From the NCBI RefSeq assembly GCF_900105045.1, contig NZ_LT629739.1, positions 1,178,001-1,242,000 of the forward strand: a DNA stretch of 64,000 nt, in the 5' to 3' direction. The DNA is from Brevibacterium picturae (lineage in GTDB: Bacteria > Actinomycetota > Actinomycetes > Actinomycetales > Brevibacteriaceae). Below the pieces are notes generated by a model. That model was not told where the DNA came from. It saw only the letters and a program-made list of their open reading frames with translations, and did no database searches. Position numbers and translations under genes: made by a program. This document shows, piece after piece, positions 9,030 to 17,961 of the stretch; positions within the stretch are counted from its first letter, which is position 1; each line of letters begins with the position of its first letter.

Positions 9030-9859
9030 CGGTGGGCCTCCGCTTTCGTCTCGGGTGTGGGTGCCTCAGTTGTCTGTATCGTCGGCACTGTCTTCGTTGT
9101 CCTCGCGCGCTGGGCGGCGGCCGCGACGAGGCTGGTGAACAGACGCAGATCCTCGAGGGTCTCTTCCGGATGCCACTGCACCGCGAGCATCGAACCGTCC
9201 GGCGTCTCGAAGGCCTCGATGCAGCCGTCCTCGGAGCGCGCGCTGACAATCATTCCCTCACCGAGGTTGTTGATGGCCTGGTGATGATGGCACCGGACCG
9301 TAGTCCCGGTTCCGATCAGGCCGGATACGGCGGTATCGGGTGCGGTCCGCACAGCCACCTCGGCGAATTCGTCCTTCTTCTGCGCCTCGTGGGCACCGTA
9401 GCCCTCGAGGTCGGGAAGGTGCTGGTGCAGGGTTCCACCGTGGACCGTGTTGACGATCTGGGCGCCGCGGCAGATCGCGAACACCGGGACATTCGCGGCC
9501 CGGGCATGCCGGTACAGGGTGGTTTCGAAGATGTCGCGGCGGGTGTTGGGCACCTGGGTGCGGGGGTGGGCCTCGGCGTCGTAGAGGGCCGGGTCGACGT
9601 CATCGCCTCCGGTGAGGATGATGCCATCGAGTTCGGCCACCTCGTTCGGGGTCCAGGGGTCTTCTGGGGGCAGGAGGACGACGCGACCACCGGCGCGGGT
9701 CACGGCGGTGACGTAGACGCTGGGCAGGAACGCCGCGTCCCGATCCCAGACTCCGAACTGGCCGCGGCCGTAGTAGGTGGGCAGGCCGATGAGCGGTCGA
9801 CGGGTACCTGGATCGCGGGTTGGTCGTTCGATGGTCGGGTCAGAGTCGTTCAAAGCCAC
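9026..9859 (-). CDS. Class I glutamine amidotransferase-like gamma-glutamyl hydrolase (PuuD-like)
   Basis: 277 residues of Peptidase_C26/PuuD type. The nucleophile elbow is AICRGAQIVN with its Cys, and the catalytic His/Glu are in VQWHPEET. These enzymes hydrolyse gamma-glutamyl-gamma-aminobutyrate or similar gamma-glutamyl amides to release glutamate. The GTG start at 9859 has GGGAGG upstream and overlaps the end of the glutamine synthetase-like gene by 20 bp; an in-frame upstream extension is not needed. Adjacency to a GS-like ligase and an ALDH is the diagnostic Puu-type context. The specific amide (putrescine or ethanolamine derived) cannot be fixed. Confidence 0.87.
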   Translation of the reverse strand: MALNDSDPTIERPTRDPGTRRPLIGLPTYYGRGQFGVWDRDAAFLPSVYVTAVTRAGGRVVLLPPEDPWTPNEVAELDGIILTGGDDVDPALYDAEAHPRTQVPNTRRDIFETTLYRHARAANVPVFAICRGAQIVNTVHGGTLHQHLPDLEGYGAHEAQKKDEFAEVAVRTAPDTAVSGLIGTGTTVRCHHHQAINNLGEGMIVSARSEDGCIEAFETPDGSMLAVQWHPEETLEDLRLFTSLVAAAAQRARTTKTVPTIQTTEAPTPETKAEAHR

Positions 9860-11204
9860 GCCGGACCTCCCAATCAGTGACTGCTGCATCGAAGGCCGCC
9901 ATCTCCACACGGCCCGCGTGAGTATAGTGGTTCACGACCTCGTCGCCGAATGCCCGGCGGGCGACCTCGGAGGATTCGAAGGCGGCAACGGCGTCGTGGA
10001 GGCGGCGTGGAATGCTCGGCACGTCCTGGGTGTAGGCATTGCCGGCGAGGGCTTCGGGCAGTTCGAGTTTGTTCTCGAGTCCATGGATCCCGGCCGCGAT
10101 GAGGGCTGCGGTCGCGAGGTAGGAGTTGGCGTCGGCGCCGGGGACGCGTTGTTCGAAGCGCAGGCCGGGGCCGTGGCCGACGATGCGTACGGCACAGGTT
10201 CGGTTATCCCAGCCCCAGCCCACCGAGGTGGGAGCGAAGGAGCCGTCGGCGAAGCGTTTGTAGGAGTTCACATTCGGGGCGTAGAGGTAGGTGAAGTCGT
10301 GCTGAGTGGCGACGACGCCGGCGACGAATTGCTTCATCGTCGTCGACATCTCGGTGCCGTGGCCGGTGGGGAAGACCGGTGTTCCGTCCGTGTCGCGCAG
10401 ACTCATATGAATGTGGCAGGAGCTGCCCTCGCGGTCGTTGGGTTTGGCCATGAAGGTCACCGACTTGCCCTCTTGGTCGGCGATTTCCTTCGCGCCGAGT
10501 TTGTAGACGACGTGGTTGTCGCAGGTGGTCAGCATGTCGGTGTAGCGGAAGCCGACCTCGAGCTGGCCGAGGTTGCATTCGCCCTTCGCGCTTTCGGTGT
10601 AGAGGCCTGCTTCGTCCATCTCGTTGCGCAGGCGGCGCAGGTATCCTTCGACCTGGCCGGTGCCGAAGAGCGAGTAGTCGATGTTGTAGGCGCTGGCGGC
10701 CTCGAGGTTGCGGTAGTCGTTCTCCATCGCCTCCCGGTAGCCGGTGTTGTAGAGGGCGAATTCGAGTTCTGTCGCACCGATGGGAAAATAGCCCAGTTCC
10801 TCGAGCCTCTCCAGCTGGGCCTTGAGCACTTGTCGTGGTGAGACGCTCAGTGGCGAGCCGTCGAGGAAAGCGAGGTCGCATTGGACCATGACCGTCGCCG
10901 GGTGCCAGGGGATGCGCCGCAGGGTCGAATAGTCGGGGACGAACATGAGGTCGCCGTAGCCGCGTTCCCAGGAGGTGAGTTCGTAGCCGTCGACGGTGTT
11001 CATCTCGACGTCAGCGGCCATGAGGTAGTTGCAGCCCTCGGTGCCGTGGTCCATCACCTCGTCAAGGAAAAACCGGCCCGTGATCCTTTTGCCTTGGAGC
11101 CGGCCCTGCATATCTGTGGCGGCGATGAGCACGGTGTCGACTCGGCCGGCGGCGATCTCTGCCTTCAGCTGATCCAGGGTCATATCTGATGAAGTCACGC
11201 TCAT
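9840..11204 (-). CDS. Glutamine synthetase-like gamma-glutamyl-amine ligase (PuuA/GlnA3/GlnA4-like)
   Basis: 454 residues with GS fold features: an N-terminal beta-grasp segment (DMQGRLQGKR), and the catalytic metal and ATP regions GATELEFALY, ESAKGECNLGQLEVGF, EGSSCHIHMSL and NRTCAVRIVGHG. The second segment has Ala-Lys-Gly-Glu where true GS has a substrate-ammonium site, typical of GS-like enzymes that join glutamate to an amine. Pathway role: the first step of gamma-glutamylation of putrescine, ethanolamine or a related amine. ATG 11204 has AGAGGAAC upstream; the frame runs on to 11417 but without a better start. It is first in the five-gene operon and divergent from an APC permease. Confidence 0.87.
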   Translation of the reverse strand: MSVTSSDMTLDQLKAEIAAGRVDTVLIAATDMQGRLQGKRITGRFFLDEVMDHGTEGCNYLMAADVEMNTVDGYELTSWERGYGDLMFVPDYSTLRRIPWHPATVMVQCDLAFLDGSPLSVSPRQVLKAQLERLEELGYFPIGATELEFALYNTGYREAMENDYRNLEAASAYNIDYSLFGTGQVEGYLRRLRNEMDEAGLYTESAKGECNLGQLEVGFRYTDMLTTCDNHVVYKLGAKEIADQEGKSVTFMAKPNDREGSSCHIHMSLRDTDGTPVFPTGHGTEMSTTMKQFVAGVVATQHDFTYLYAPNVNSYKRFADGSFAPTSVGWGWDNRTCAVRIVGHGPGLRFEQRVPGADANSYLATAALIAAGIHGLENKLELPEALAGNAYTQDVPSIPRRLHDAVAAFESSEVARRAFGDEVVNHYTHAGRVEMAAFDAAVTDWEVRRGFERL

Positions 11205-11707
11205 GGTTCCTCTTCTCGGTAGTGGCACCGCGTTCGCATCCTTGCGACACTCACGCACAGCCCTGCGGTTCTCACGCATCGTTGCGGCATTGGTGGCTTG
11301 CGGCGGTTCAGGAAGACTTTCCCATTTAAGGTATGTCACCGAACCATTTGCGCGCAATAGGTGGGACGAAATTTGCTGAAACGCCGCCCTGGGGTCTGCA
11401 TAAATACCTATTGACAAACCATTTGCACGGTGACAGGCTCAACGTCAGAACAGAGTTGTGAACCGCGTCACGCACTATTTTCGTGACTTCCGCACACATT
11501 CCACAGCCGCGTTCCACACGGACGTGCACACGCCAGCCCCGGTGTCTGCGCCCGGGCAACGGTCGGATTCCGACGATCCTGATCGGTCACCGACGACCGA
11601 TTCGAATCGCACGGACTGGGCCGTACGGGTTCTGACCGACGGTCCGATTCAGTCGGCCGGGTGGCTGGTCAGCGGAAGCAATCATTTCGAGAAGAACGGT
11701 GTTCTCC
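11205..11707. promoter_or_regulatory. Divergent control region between GS-like operon and permease
   Basis: About 500 bp without a convincing gene. The 10-mer AACCATTTGC occurs twice on the plus strand, at 11342-11351 and 11417-11426, 75 bp apart. The first copy overlaps a perfect 10-bp palindrome TTGCGCGCAA (11348-11357). The second directly abuts a TTGACA hexamer (11411-11416) that could be a plus-strand -35 box, though no good -10 follows at 17 bp. These sites are candidates for the GntR regulator of the operon. A long 5' leader for either gene is also possible. Confidence 0.4.
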
Positions 11708-13315
11708 ATGAGCAATGAAGCCTCTCCACCCAACGATCCGTCATCCGGCCCGCCACCTGACGGCAAAAACACACACGACGCTGCCGGTCCGGCCCTCAGC
11801 GATGACGAAGCCGGTCTTGCCGAGCTCGGATACAAACAGGAACTCAAACGCGGCATGTCGGGCTTCGGCAACTTCGCCGTCTCCTTCTCCATCATCTCGA
11901 TCCTCGCCGGCTGCATCACCTCCTACAGCATTGCGCTGGGATCAGGCGGCCCGGCGGCGATCACGATCGGCTGGCCGCTGGTGGGCATCTTCGTCCTCTG
12001 CGTGGCACTGGCCATGGCAGAGGTCTGCTCGAAGTACCCGACGGCAGGCGGCCTGTACTTCTGGGCCGGGCGCCTGGCCAAACGCAACAAACGGCATTGG
12101 GCCTGGTACGTCGGGTGGTTCAACTTCCTCGGCGAGGTGGCCGTGACCGCCGCCATCGACTACGGCGCGGCCACGACCATGATGGCCTTCGCTGCGCTGA
12201 CCTTCGGCGTCGTGCCCACGGCGCTGAACACGTTCCTGCTGTTCCTCGTCATCATCGTCATCCACGGCCTGCTCAACACCTTCGGCGTCAACCTCGTCAA
12301 TCTGCTGTCCGGTGTCTCAGCCTGGTGGCACATCGTCGGCGTGCTCATCATCGTCGGCGCCCTGTGGATCATGCCCACGAAGCACCAGTCGTTCAGCTGG
12401 ACCATGACGGCCTGGCACAACGAGACTGGCTTCACGTTCATGCCGTTCGTCTTCCTCATGGGCCTGCTCATGGCTCAGTACACGTACACCGGCTATGACG
12501 CCTCGGCCCACGTGGCCGAGGAGACCAGGAACGCCTCGATAGCCGCACCCAAGGGCATAGTCATGAGCGTGCTGATCTCGATCATCGGCGGTTGGATTCT
12601 GCTGTATTCGATCACGGCCGCCATCCAGGACGGCTCGGAAGCAGGACTCACCGCTCTCAATGCCACGGCGACTGGCCTGCCACCGGCTCAGGTCTTCCTC
12701 GATGCCCTGAATAACCCGACGATGGCGAAGTTCCTGCTCTTCATCGTCTGCGGCGCTCAGTTCTTCTGCGGCATGGCCTCGGTGACGGCGAATTCGCGGA
12801 TGAGCTACGCATTCTCCCGCGATGATGCGATCCCCGGATCCAAGCACTGGAAGAAGGTCAACCCGCGCACCGGCACACCCACGAACTCGATCTGGCTGTG
12901 CATCGTGCTGTCCTCGGTCCTGACCGTACCGGCGCTGTTCAACGAAACAGCGTATCTGGCGGTGACGAGCGTGGCGGTGATCGGGCTCTACATCGCCTAT
13001 GTCGCACCCGTCCTGCTGCGACGGCTCAAGGGCGATTCGTTCAAGCCGGGTCCGTGGAATCTGGGTCGCTGGAGCGCGGTCATCGGGTGGGTCGCTGTCG
13101 TCTGGGTGATCCTCATCTGCATCCTGTTCGTCCTCCCGCCCACGTTGCCGATCACGATCTCGACGTTCAACTACTCCCCCATCGCCGTGCTCGCAGTGCT
13201 CGTCATCAGCGTCGTCCTCTGGTACGCCCGAGGCAAGAAGCACTTCATGCAGCACCTCGACAAGGAGCAGCTGGCCATCGACGAGAAGAAGCTCCTCGAC
13301 GAGATCGACGACTGA
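11708..13315 (+). CDS. APC-superfamily amino acid/amine permease
   Basis: 535 residues with about twelve membrane segments and hydrophilic ends. The N-terminal tail is Pro/Asp rich, and GYKQELKRGMSGFGNFAVSFSIISI precedes helix 1, as in the GABA permease/choline (ACT) branch of APC transporters. A consensus-like YTGYDASAHVAEET lies in the middle and SRMSYAFSRDDAIPGS in the second half. It likely imports the amine metabolised by the divergent operon. ATG 11708 is used; a GTG at 11699, four bases after GAGAAG, is an equally credible start that would add three residues. A charged C-terminal tail is cytoplasmic. Confidence 0.85.
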   Translation: MSNEASPPNDPSSGPPPDGKNTHDAAGPALSDDEAGLAELGYKQELKRGMSGFGNFAVSFSIISILAGCITSYSIALGSGGPAAITIGWPLVGIFVLCVALAMAEVCSKYPTAGGLYFWAGRLAKRNKRHWAWYVGWFNFLGEVAVTAAIDYGAATTMMAFAALTFGVVPTALNTFLLFLVIIVIHGLLNTFGVNLVNLLSGVSAWWHIVGVLIIVGALWIMPTKHQSFSWTMTAWHNETGFTFMPFVFLMGLLMAQYTYTGYDASAHVAEETRNASIAAPKGIVMSVLISIIGGWILLYSITAAIQDGSEAGLTALNATATGLPPAQVFLDALNNPTMAKFLLFIVCGAQFFCGMASVTANSRMSYAFSRDDAIPGSKHWKKVNPRTGTPTNSIWLCIVLSSVLTVPALFNETAYLAVTSVAVIGLYIAYVAPVLLRRLKGDSFKPGPWNLGRWSAVIGWVAVVWVILICILFVLPPTLPITISTFNYSPIAVLAVLVISVVLWYARGKKHFMQHLDKEQLAIDEKKLLDEIDD

Positions 13316-13343
13316 GCAAGCTGAGCCCACGACGGGTTTCCTC

Positions 13344-13409
13344 TCGATCAACTCTGCGGTCGAAAAGGTCGTCGCCAGTGACGACTTTTTCGACCGCAGA
13401 GTTGATCGA
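13344..13409. terminator. Very long hairpin (30-bp arms) after the permease gene
   Basis: Arms 13344-13373 and 13380-13409 pair over 30 positions with one G-T exception and a 6-base loop (GCCAGT). This is far longer than a typical intrinsic terminator stem and lacks a distal T-run. It may be a bidirectional terminator or a small repetitive hairpin element. Confidence 0.6.
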
Positions 13410-13532
13410 CGCGGGGAGAGTTCGCCAGAGGAGTGCTCTCTCCACCCGCTCTCCACCCGCTCTCCACCTGTCGCCGGAAGACACAGCTCTCACTCCGGCC
13501 GCCACCGCCACCGCGACTGGGGCCACAGATGC

Positions 13533-13573
13533 AGACGACCCGGTTGCCTCATAGCGAGGCAACCGGGTCGTCT
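13533..13573. terminator. Perfect hairpin, 18-bp arms, between permease and catalase genes
   Basis: Arms 13533-13550 and 13556-13573 are perfectly complementary around a 5-base loop (ATAGC). It lies between convergent genes and probably terminates the catalase transcript, the permease transcript, or both. With the hairpin at 13344 it accounts for most structure in the 340-bp gap 13316-13655; the remaining bases show nothing I can assign. Confidence 0.65.
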
Positions 13574-13655
13574 ACGTGTCTGGCCGCTAGCAGCCGGGTG
13601 AGGGCTTCAGCGTCGCGCCGAAGGTCGCTCCACCCGACTCACACCGACTCTCGAC

Positions 13656-15143
13656 TCACGCGGTCTCGGACTTGTACTTGTCCTCGATTGCGCGGCCGAC
13701 CTCTTCATCGATGTTGCGCCAGTACTTGAATACGTTGGTCAGCACAGGCTCTTCCACGCCGTCCTTCAGAGCACCGACGACCGTTTCGATGAGGCCCTGG
13801 CGCTCCTCTTCGGAGTAGACCTCGCGAACCAGGGTGTGCGCCTGTCCGAAGTCATCATCCTCTGAGTGCAGAGTAGCGGCACTGCGGACCAGCTCACCAT
13901 CGGATTCCCAACGGGCCTCGACCGGAGTCTCTTCGGCCTGGTACGGGCGACCGTAGGAGTTGGGCGCATAGTTCGGAGCATCACCTGAGTGGTGGTACTC
14001 CATCTGACCTTCCTTGTCATAGGAATTGGTCTTCGTGACGGGCGCATTGACCGGCAGCTGGTTGAAGTTCGTGCCGATGCGGTTCCGCTGTGCGTCGGGG
14101 TACGAGAAGACACGACCCATGAGCATCTTGTCCGGCGAGATTCCGGTGCCCGGCACGGTGTTCGAGGGGCTGAAAGCTGCCTGCTCGATCTGGGCGAAGT
14201 GGTTCTTCGGGTTCTCGTTGAGGGTGAACTTACCGACCTCGATGAGCGGGTAGTCCTTCTTCGACCAGGTCTTGGTCAGGTCGAAGGGATTGAAGCGGTA
14301 GGTCTTTGCTTCCTCGTAAGGCATGATCTGGACGTAGACGGTCCAGGACGGGTAGTCGCCGCGCTCGATCGCGTCGAACAGGTCGCGGCGGTGGATGTCC
14401 GCGTCCTCACCGGCCAACTGGCCAGCTTCCTCATTGCTCATGTTCTCCACACCCTGGTCGGTGTGGAAGTGGTACTGGACCCAGAAGCGTTCGCCGGCCT
14501 CGTTGGCCCACATGTAGGTGTGCGAGGAATAGCCGTTCATGTTCCGCCAGGTCTTCGGCAGTCCCCGAGGTCCCATGAGGTAGCTGACCTGGTGTGCTGA
14601 TTCGGGCGAGAGTGACCAGAAGTCCCACTGCATGTTGTTGCTGCGCAGACCCGAATCCGGTGTGCGCTTCTGCGAGTGGATGAAATCAGGGAACTTCATC
14701 GGGTCACGGACGAAGAAGATGGGGGTGTTGTTGCCCACCATGTCGAAGTTTCCGTCTTCGGTGTAGAACTTCAGCGCGAAACCGCGCACGTCGCGCCAGG
14801 AGTCAGGTGAACCGAGCTCACCGGCAACGGTGGAGAACCGAGAGAGCATCGGGGTCTTCTTGCCCTTCTGCAGGAACTTCGCCCGAGTGTACTTGGAGAC
14901 ATCTGCAGTGATCTCGAGTTCGCCGAAGGCACCGGAACCCTTGGCGTGGGGGCTGCGCTCGGGGACGCGTTCGCGGTCGAACCGAGCCAACTTCTCAACG
15001 AGTGCAACGTCGTGGAGGAGAAGTGGGCCGTCGGGGCCGACGCTCAGCGAATGCGCGTCGGACTCTCGAGGGGCACCCGATTCGGTCGTCGAGGGCTTCG
15101 TGCCGTCGAATCCTGGATGTTCATGATCAGCGTGTTTTGTCAT
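13656..15143 (-). CDS. Monofunctional haem catalase
   Basis: 495 residues, the size of a small-subunit catalase. Distal His is in [14 protein letters not shown] and distal Asn in [15 protein letters not shown]; the proximal haem-ligand Tyr is in [15 protein letters not shown]. It converts hydrogen peroxide to water and oxygen in the cytoplasm. The motif [10 protein letters not shown] and the W-D-F-W-S segment are typical. ATG 15143 has GAAGGAG at good spacing. It is monocistronic, with hairpins downstream. The upstream 226 bp shows a short inverted repeat (CCAGG...CCTGG near 15320) but no clear Fur or OxyR site that I can recognise. Confidence 0.96.
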   Translation of the reverse strand: MTKHADHEHPGFDGTKPSTTESGAPRESDAHSLSVGPDGPLLLHDVALVEKLARFDRERVPERSPHAKGSGAFGELEITADVSKYTRAKFLQKGKKTPMLSRFSTVAGELGSPDSWRDVRGFALKFYTEDGNFDMVGNNTPIFFVRDPMKFPDFIHSQKRTPDSGLRSNNMQWDFWSLSPESAHQVSYLMGPRGLPKTWRNMNGYSSHTYMWANEAGERFWVQYHFHTDQGVENMSNEEAGQLAGEDADIHRRDLFDAIERGDYPSWTVYVQIMPYEEAKTYRFNPFDLTKTWSKKDYPLIEVGKFTLNENPKNHFAQIEQAAFSPSNTVPGTGISPDKMLMGRVFSYPDAQRNRIGTNFNQLPVNAPVTKTNSYDKEGQMEYHHSGDAPNYAPNSYGRPYQAEETPVEARWESDGELVRSAATLHSEDDDFGQAHTLVREVYSEEERQGLIETVVGALKDGVEEPVLTNVFKYWRNIDEEVGRAIEDKYKSETA

Positions 15144-15369
15144 AGCTTCTCCTTCAACCGATTGAGCGACAGGGAGTTATCTTCCCGGTCCACTTCATCC
15201 ATCATATGACGAACAACAACCGTCATGGGCGATGCAGCGAAAGGGCGACCGCGACTCCCCTGATATCGAGTTCCTGGCAGCGTGCAGAAGACTGTCGAAA
15301 CCGAATTTCACACTATCCAGGTTCCCTGCCTGGTTCAACCGAGGCGGTCCCTGGAAATATTCCTGGCCC

Positions 15370-16722
15370 TCAGCCTTCGACTGCTGCCCCGCTTCCACCG
15401 CCTGCCGAGCCTGATCCGGACCCGCTGCCCTCACTGCTCGACCCACCGCCCGTACCGCCCGAGCTTGAGCTGCCGGCCCCGGAGCTTCCCGCACCATCCT
15501 GCGAGCCAGAGCTCGCACCTGCGCCCGAGGAGCTCGCTGCCCCGTCGGAGGTGTCCGTTCCGGCACTGCTGGATGAACTCGAATCGCTTCCTCCCCCTGT
15601 GCTCTCGTCGCCGGTGGCAGTGGAAGAGCTGGCATCGGTGCCCTGGTCAGACCCTGTCTGATCAGCCGTCGAAGATGTGGTGGAGCTTCCTTCGCTCGCC
15701 GAGGTGGACTGTCCTTGGCTCGTCGTCGAGCCGTCGTTTCCGCTTCCCGGATTCGAGTTCTGATCGGGCTGTGTCCCCGCCCGCTCTGCACCGGAACCGG
15801 GGTTTGCGCCGCCATCCTGTGACGTGTCGGTTTCATCACCGGTCCCGGAACTTCCGGACACGGATCGTGAGATCTGTGAGGTTCCGGGTGAGATGTCGGC
15901 ATCGGTGAATGATTCGGCCATGACCACGGCACCCAGTCCGATTCCGAATGTCGCCACCCCGATGGTCACCGGGTAGAGCACTCGTTTGCGGCGCAGCCTC
16001 TGCCACCAGGTCTTCTTCACTTCGCTGTCGGTTTTCGTGCGATCGGCCGCTTTGCCAGGCGCCGACTTACTGCTCAGGTGGCCGAATGTTCCAGGTTCCT
16101 GAATCTCGCCGCCTGCGGTGGATCGCTGCGTTGTGGCGCCGAGTGACTTCGCTTTGACGGCCGGGGCGAGTTTCGTGCCGACTTCCCTGATCTTCTCTTT
16201 GCCCTTGTCGAGGCTGCTCGTATACAGGGTCACTGCGAGGCCGGTGATGATGCTGGCGACCCCTGCACCGACGACCGTCCCGGCGACACCCAGTTGTCCG
16301 CCGATGACCGATGAGGTGGCTGCAGCCGCGGCGCCGGCGAGGAGCTGAGTCGCGGAGACCCTGTTTTCGCTCTTCTTTTCGGCCTTGCCATTCTCCTCCC
16401 CACGCTCACCGGGTTCGCCATCGACTGGCATAGCTGCGGACACCGCGGTTGGCTGGTAGTGGTTCGCGGTGCCCTCAGCCTGAACTTCTGGTTCCGGCAC
16501 GGTGTCGCGACGGATGGGATTGGGCGGCATCACTGGCGTGGTCACATGTGTGGCTGCGAGTTCTTCGGTGATCAGTGGAAGAGTCTGCGATGGATACGTC
16601 ACCGCCTCGAACTCACCGTTTCGAGGTGGTGCTGCCTCGTGCTCCGATGCTGTTCGTCCGTGTCCCGACTGTGTGCGATTCTGCTCGTTCGCCACATGTG
16701 TCTCGTTCTGATTCGACGCCAA
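15370..16722 (-). CDS. Hypothetical two-helix membrane protein with Ser/Gly-rich C-terminal tail
   Basis: 450 residues, family not recognised. Residues 1-120 are hydrophilic and charged. A long Ala/Gly/Val-rich hydrophobic stretch (about 125-170, SATQLLAGAAAAAT onwards) is followed by a basic loop ending KKTWWQRLRRKR. A second helix (about 255-275) precedes a roughly 170-residue tail made almost only of Ser, Gly, Thr, Asp and Ala. Topology by the positive-inside rule puts the tail outside, so it may be a wall-spanning or stalk region. The start is a TTG preceded by GGAGGAAC. Low complexity makes the antisense frames open too; this frame is preferred because of the site and clear membrane segments. 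Confidence 0.65.
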   Translation of the reverse strand: MASNQNETHVANEQNRTQSGHGRTASEHEAAPPRNGEFEAVTYPSQTLPLITEELAATHVTTPVMPPNPIRRDTVPEPEVQAEGTANHYQPTAVSAAMPVDGEPGERGEENGKAEKKSENRVSATQLLAGAAAAATSSVIGGQLGVAGTVVGAGVASIITGLAVTLYTSSLDKGKEKIREVGTKLAPAVKAKSLGATTQRSTAGGEIQEPGTFGHLSSKSAPGKAADRTKTDSEVKKTWWQRLRRKRVLYPVTIGVATFGIGLGAVVMAESFTDADISPGTSQISRSVSGSSGTGDETDTSQDGGANPGSGAERAGTQPDQNSNPGSGNDGSTTSQGQSTSASEGSSTTSSTADQTGSDQGTDASSSTATGDESTGGGSDSSSSSSAGTDTSDGAASSSGAGASSGSQDGAGSSGAGSSSSGGTGGGSSSEGSGSGSGSAGGGSGAAVEG

Positions 16723-16766
16723 AGTTCCTCCAGTGACCGCTGCCTGGAATCAGTATCTGACGCGGA

Positions 16767-16790
16767 GGTGCGGGTATCCTGACCCGCACC
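16767..16790. repeat. Hairpin upstream of the Ser/Gly-rich protein gene
   Basis: GGTGCGGGT (16767-16775) and ACCCGCACC (16782-16790) form a perfect 9-bp stem with a 6-base loop, 45 bp upstream of the TTG start on the minus strand. It could be a terminator for the upstream HutD-like gene or a leader structure. I tested it as a tRNA T-arm and rejected that. The rest of the 270-bp gap (16723-16992) holds nothing assignable. Confidence 0.4.
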
Positions 16791-16992
16791 AGCCCAGCCT
16801 GGGACAAAGCTGTGAGCCACACCCTTCACTAACGAACCTGACCTGCGATGATGACCTGTCGTGTGACGCAGCGAACACCCCTGTTGACACCATCTTTTCA
16901 GGAATGAAATCCGGGTCTGCACAGGAGCAAGGCAGGATCCCGCCGTCACCGCAGGGAGCGCCTTCGGGCGGGCACCACCAGGTGGGCATCAC

Positions 16993-17538
16993 TCAGTGCA
17001 GGACGGCTGCATCGAAATGGTCCGGAAGCACTTCTGCTTCGTCGAGTCGAAGCAGCTGGAAGCGAGCATAGCCGGGGACGGAGTTCAGGCTCACCGCGAA
17101 CAGCCCGCGACCGGTGAACCGTGTCGACATCTCCAATGCATCCCGCTCGCCTCCGGCGCCGGTTCCGGCTCCGGTTCCGGCTCCGGCCGCATCATCGACT
17201 TCGACCATGAGGTTGAGAGCAAAGCACGGGTCTTCCAACCCGACGAGAGAGACCTTCTGCTCTCCACGGAATCTCGCCGGCGCTGCCGGCGTCACCGACT
17301 GGACCTGTTCATCAATCTCTAGGACCACCTCGGCACCGATGGGAAGAAATGTGCGGGCCAACCCCGGTAACGGGGAGAACTCGGCCGGGCGGTCAAGGCG
17401 CGCGATGCTCAGACGCCACCGCAGACGGTCCGGAGTCAGGGCCTGGGAACCGGCGAGTGAGACGAGCTCGGTCGTCTCCCCCGCTCCGTTGACCCAGGGA
17501 ACCGGATCGAGGTCGTCGAATGAGGTGATCACGCGCAT
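16993..17538 (-). CDS. HutD/Ves-family cupin protein
   Basis: 181 residues. The N-terminus MRVITSFDDLDPVPWVNGAGETTEL, RWRLSIARLDRPAEFSPLPGLARTFLPI and later strands match the HutD/Ves double-cupin family, which is often linked to histidine utilisation but without an established activity. No hut genes are nearby. A low-complexity insert AGAGTGAGTGAGG (about residues 120-132) comes from a short DNA repeat. ATG 17538 is preferred because it begins exactly at the family N-terminus. The start overlaps a pair of GTGATCAC palindromes at 17525 and 17539 and has no good ribosome-binding site; a GTG at 17568 is an alternative. Confidence 0.75.
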   Translation of the reverse strand: MRVITSFDDLDPVPWVNGAGETTELVSLAGSQALTPDRLRWRLSIARLDRPAEFSPLPGLARTFLPIGAEVVLEIDEQVQSVTPAAPARFRGEQKVSLVGLEDPCFALNLMVEVDDAAGAGTGAGTGAGGERDALEMSTRFTGRGLFAVSLNSVPGYARFQLLRLDEAEVLPDHFDAAVLH

Positions 17539-17598
17539 GTGATCACTGTAGTCGCGGCTCAGCACCACCTGCCAAGAGCATCAATGTCGGTCAGAACA

Positions 17599-17961
17599 TC
17601 AATTCAGGACGAGGCAGAACGGGTGACCTGCCGGGTCGAGGAAGACGCGGAAGGTCTCCCCCGGCTGTTCGGCTGCCTTTCCTGCACCGAGTTCGGCCAC
17701 AGCCGCCTCGGCGACATCGAGATCATCGACGACGACGTCGAGGTGCATCTGCTGCGGGTGGGCCTGACTCGGCCAGCTGGGTGCGTGGTAGTCGTCGACC
17801 TGTTGGAAGCAGATCGGCGGCCAGGAATCGGATGTGATCTCTGCCCAGGTGCCATCGTCATCGACCCTGACCTGCCAGTCAAGGAGTTCACCGTAGAACT
17901 CCGCGAGTTCGCGTGCGTCAGGAGCGTCGAGAACGACGACGGGCTGTTTTGCGATAGCCAT
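17599..17961 (-). CDS. VOC-family (glyoxalase/bleomycin-resistance fold) protein
   Basis: 120 residues, one vicinal-oxygen-chelate domain made of two beta-alpha-beta-beta-beta modules: VVVLDAPDARELAEFYGELLDW, then MHLDVVVDDLDVAEAAV and the terminal FLDPAGHPFCLVL. Such single-domain proteins work as homodimers; many are metal-dependent lyases or binding proteins of unknown substrate. The metal ligand pattern here (His in MHLDV, Glu absent at the C-terminal strand) does not identify an activity. It lies 60 bp upstream of the HutD-like gene on the same strand, possibly cotranscribed. The ribosome-binding site is weak. Confidence 0.82.
   Translation of the reverse strand: MAIAKQPVVVLDAPDARELAEFYGELLDWQVRVDDDGTWAEITSDSWPPICFQQVDDYHAPSWPSQAHPQQMHLDVVVDDLDVAEAAVAELGAGKAAEQPGETFRVFLDPAGHPFCLVLN

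Noticed and set aside
15195-15932. 245-codon minus-strand frame and 151- and 208-codon plus-strand frames over the Ser/Gly-rich tail
   Set aside because: All arise from the same repetitive DNA; Pro/Arg or Leu/Pro-rich text without a start site.
16740-16830. tRNA-like stem near 16767
   Set aside because: The loop is six bases without the TTCRANT pattern, and no anticodon or acceptor arm fits.
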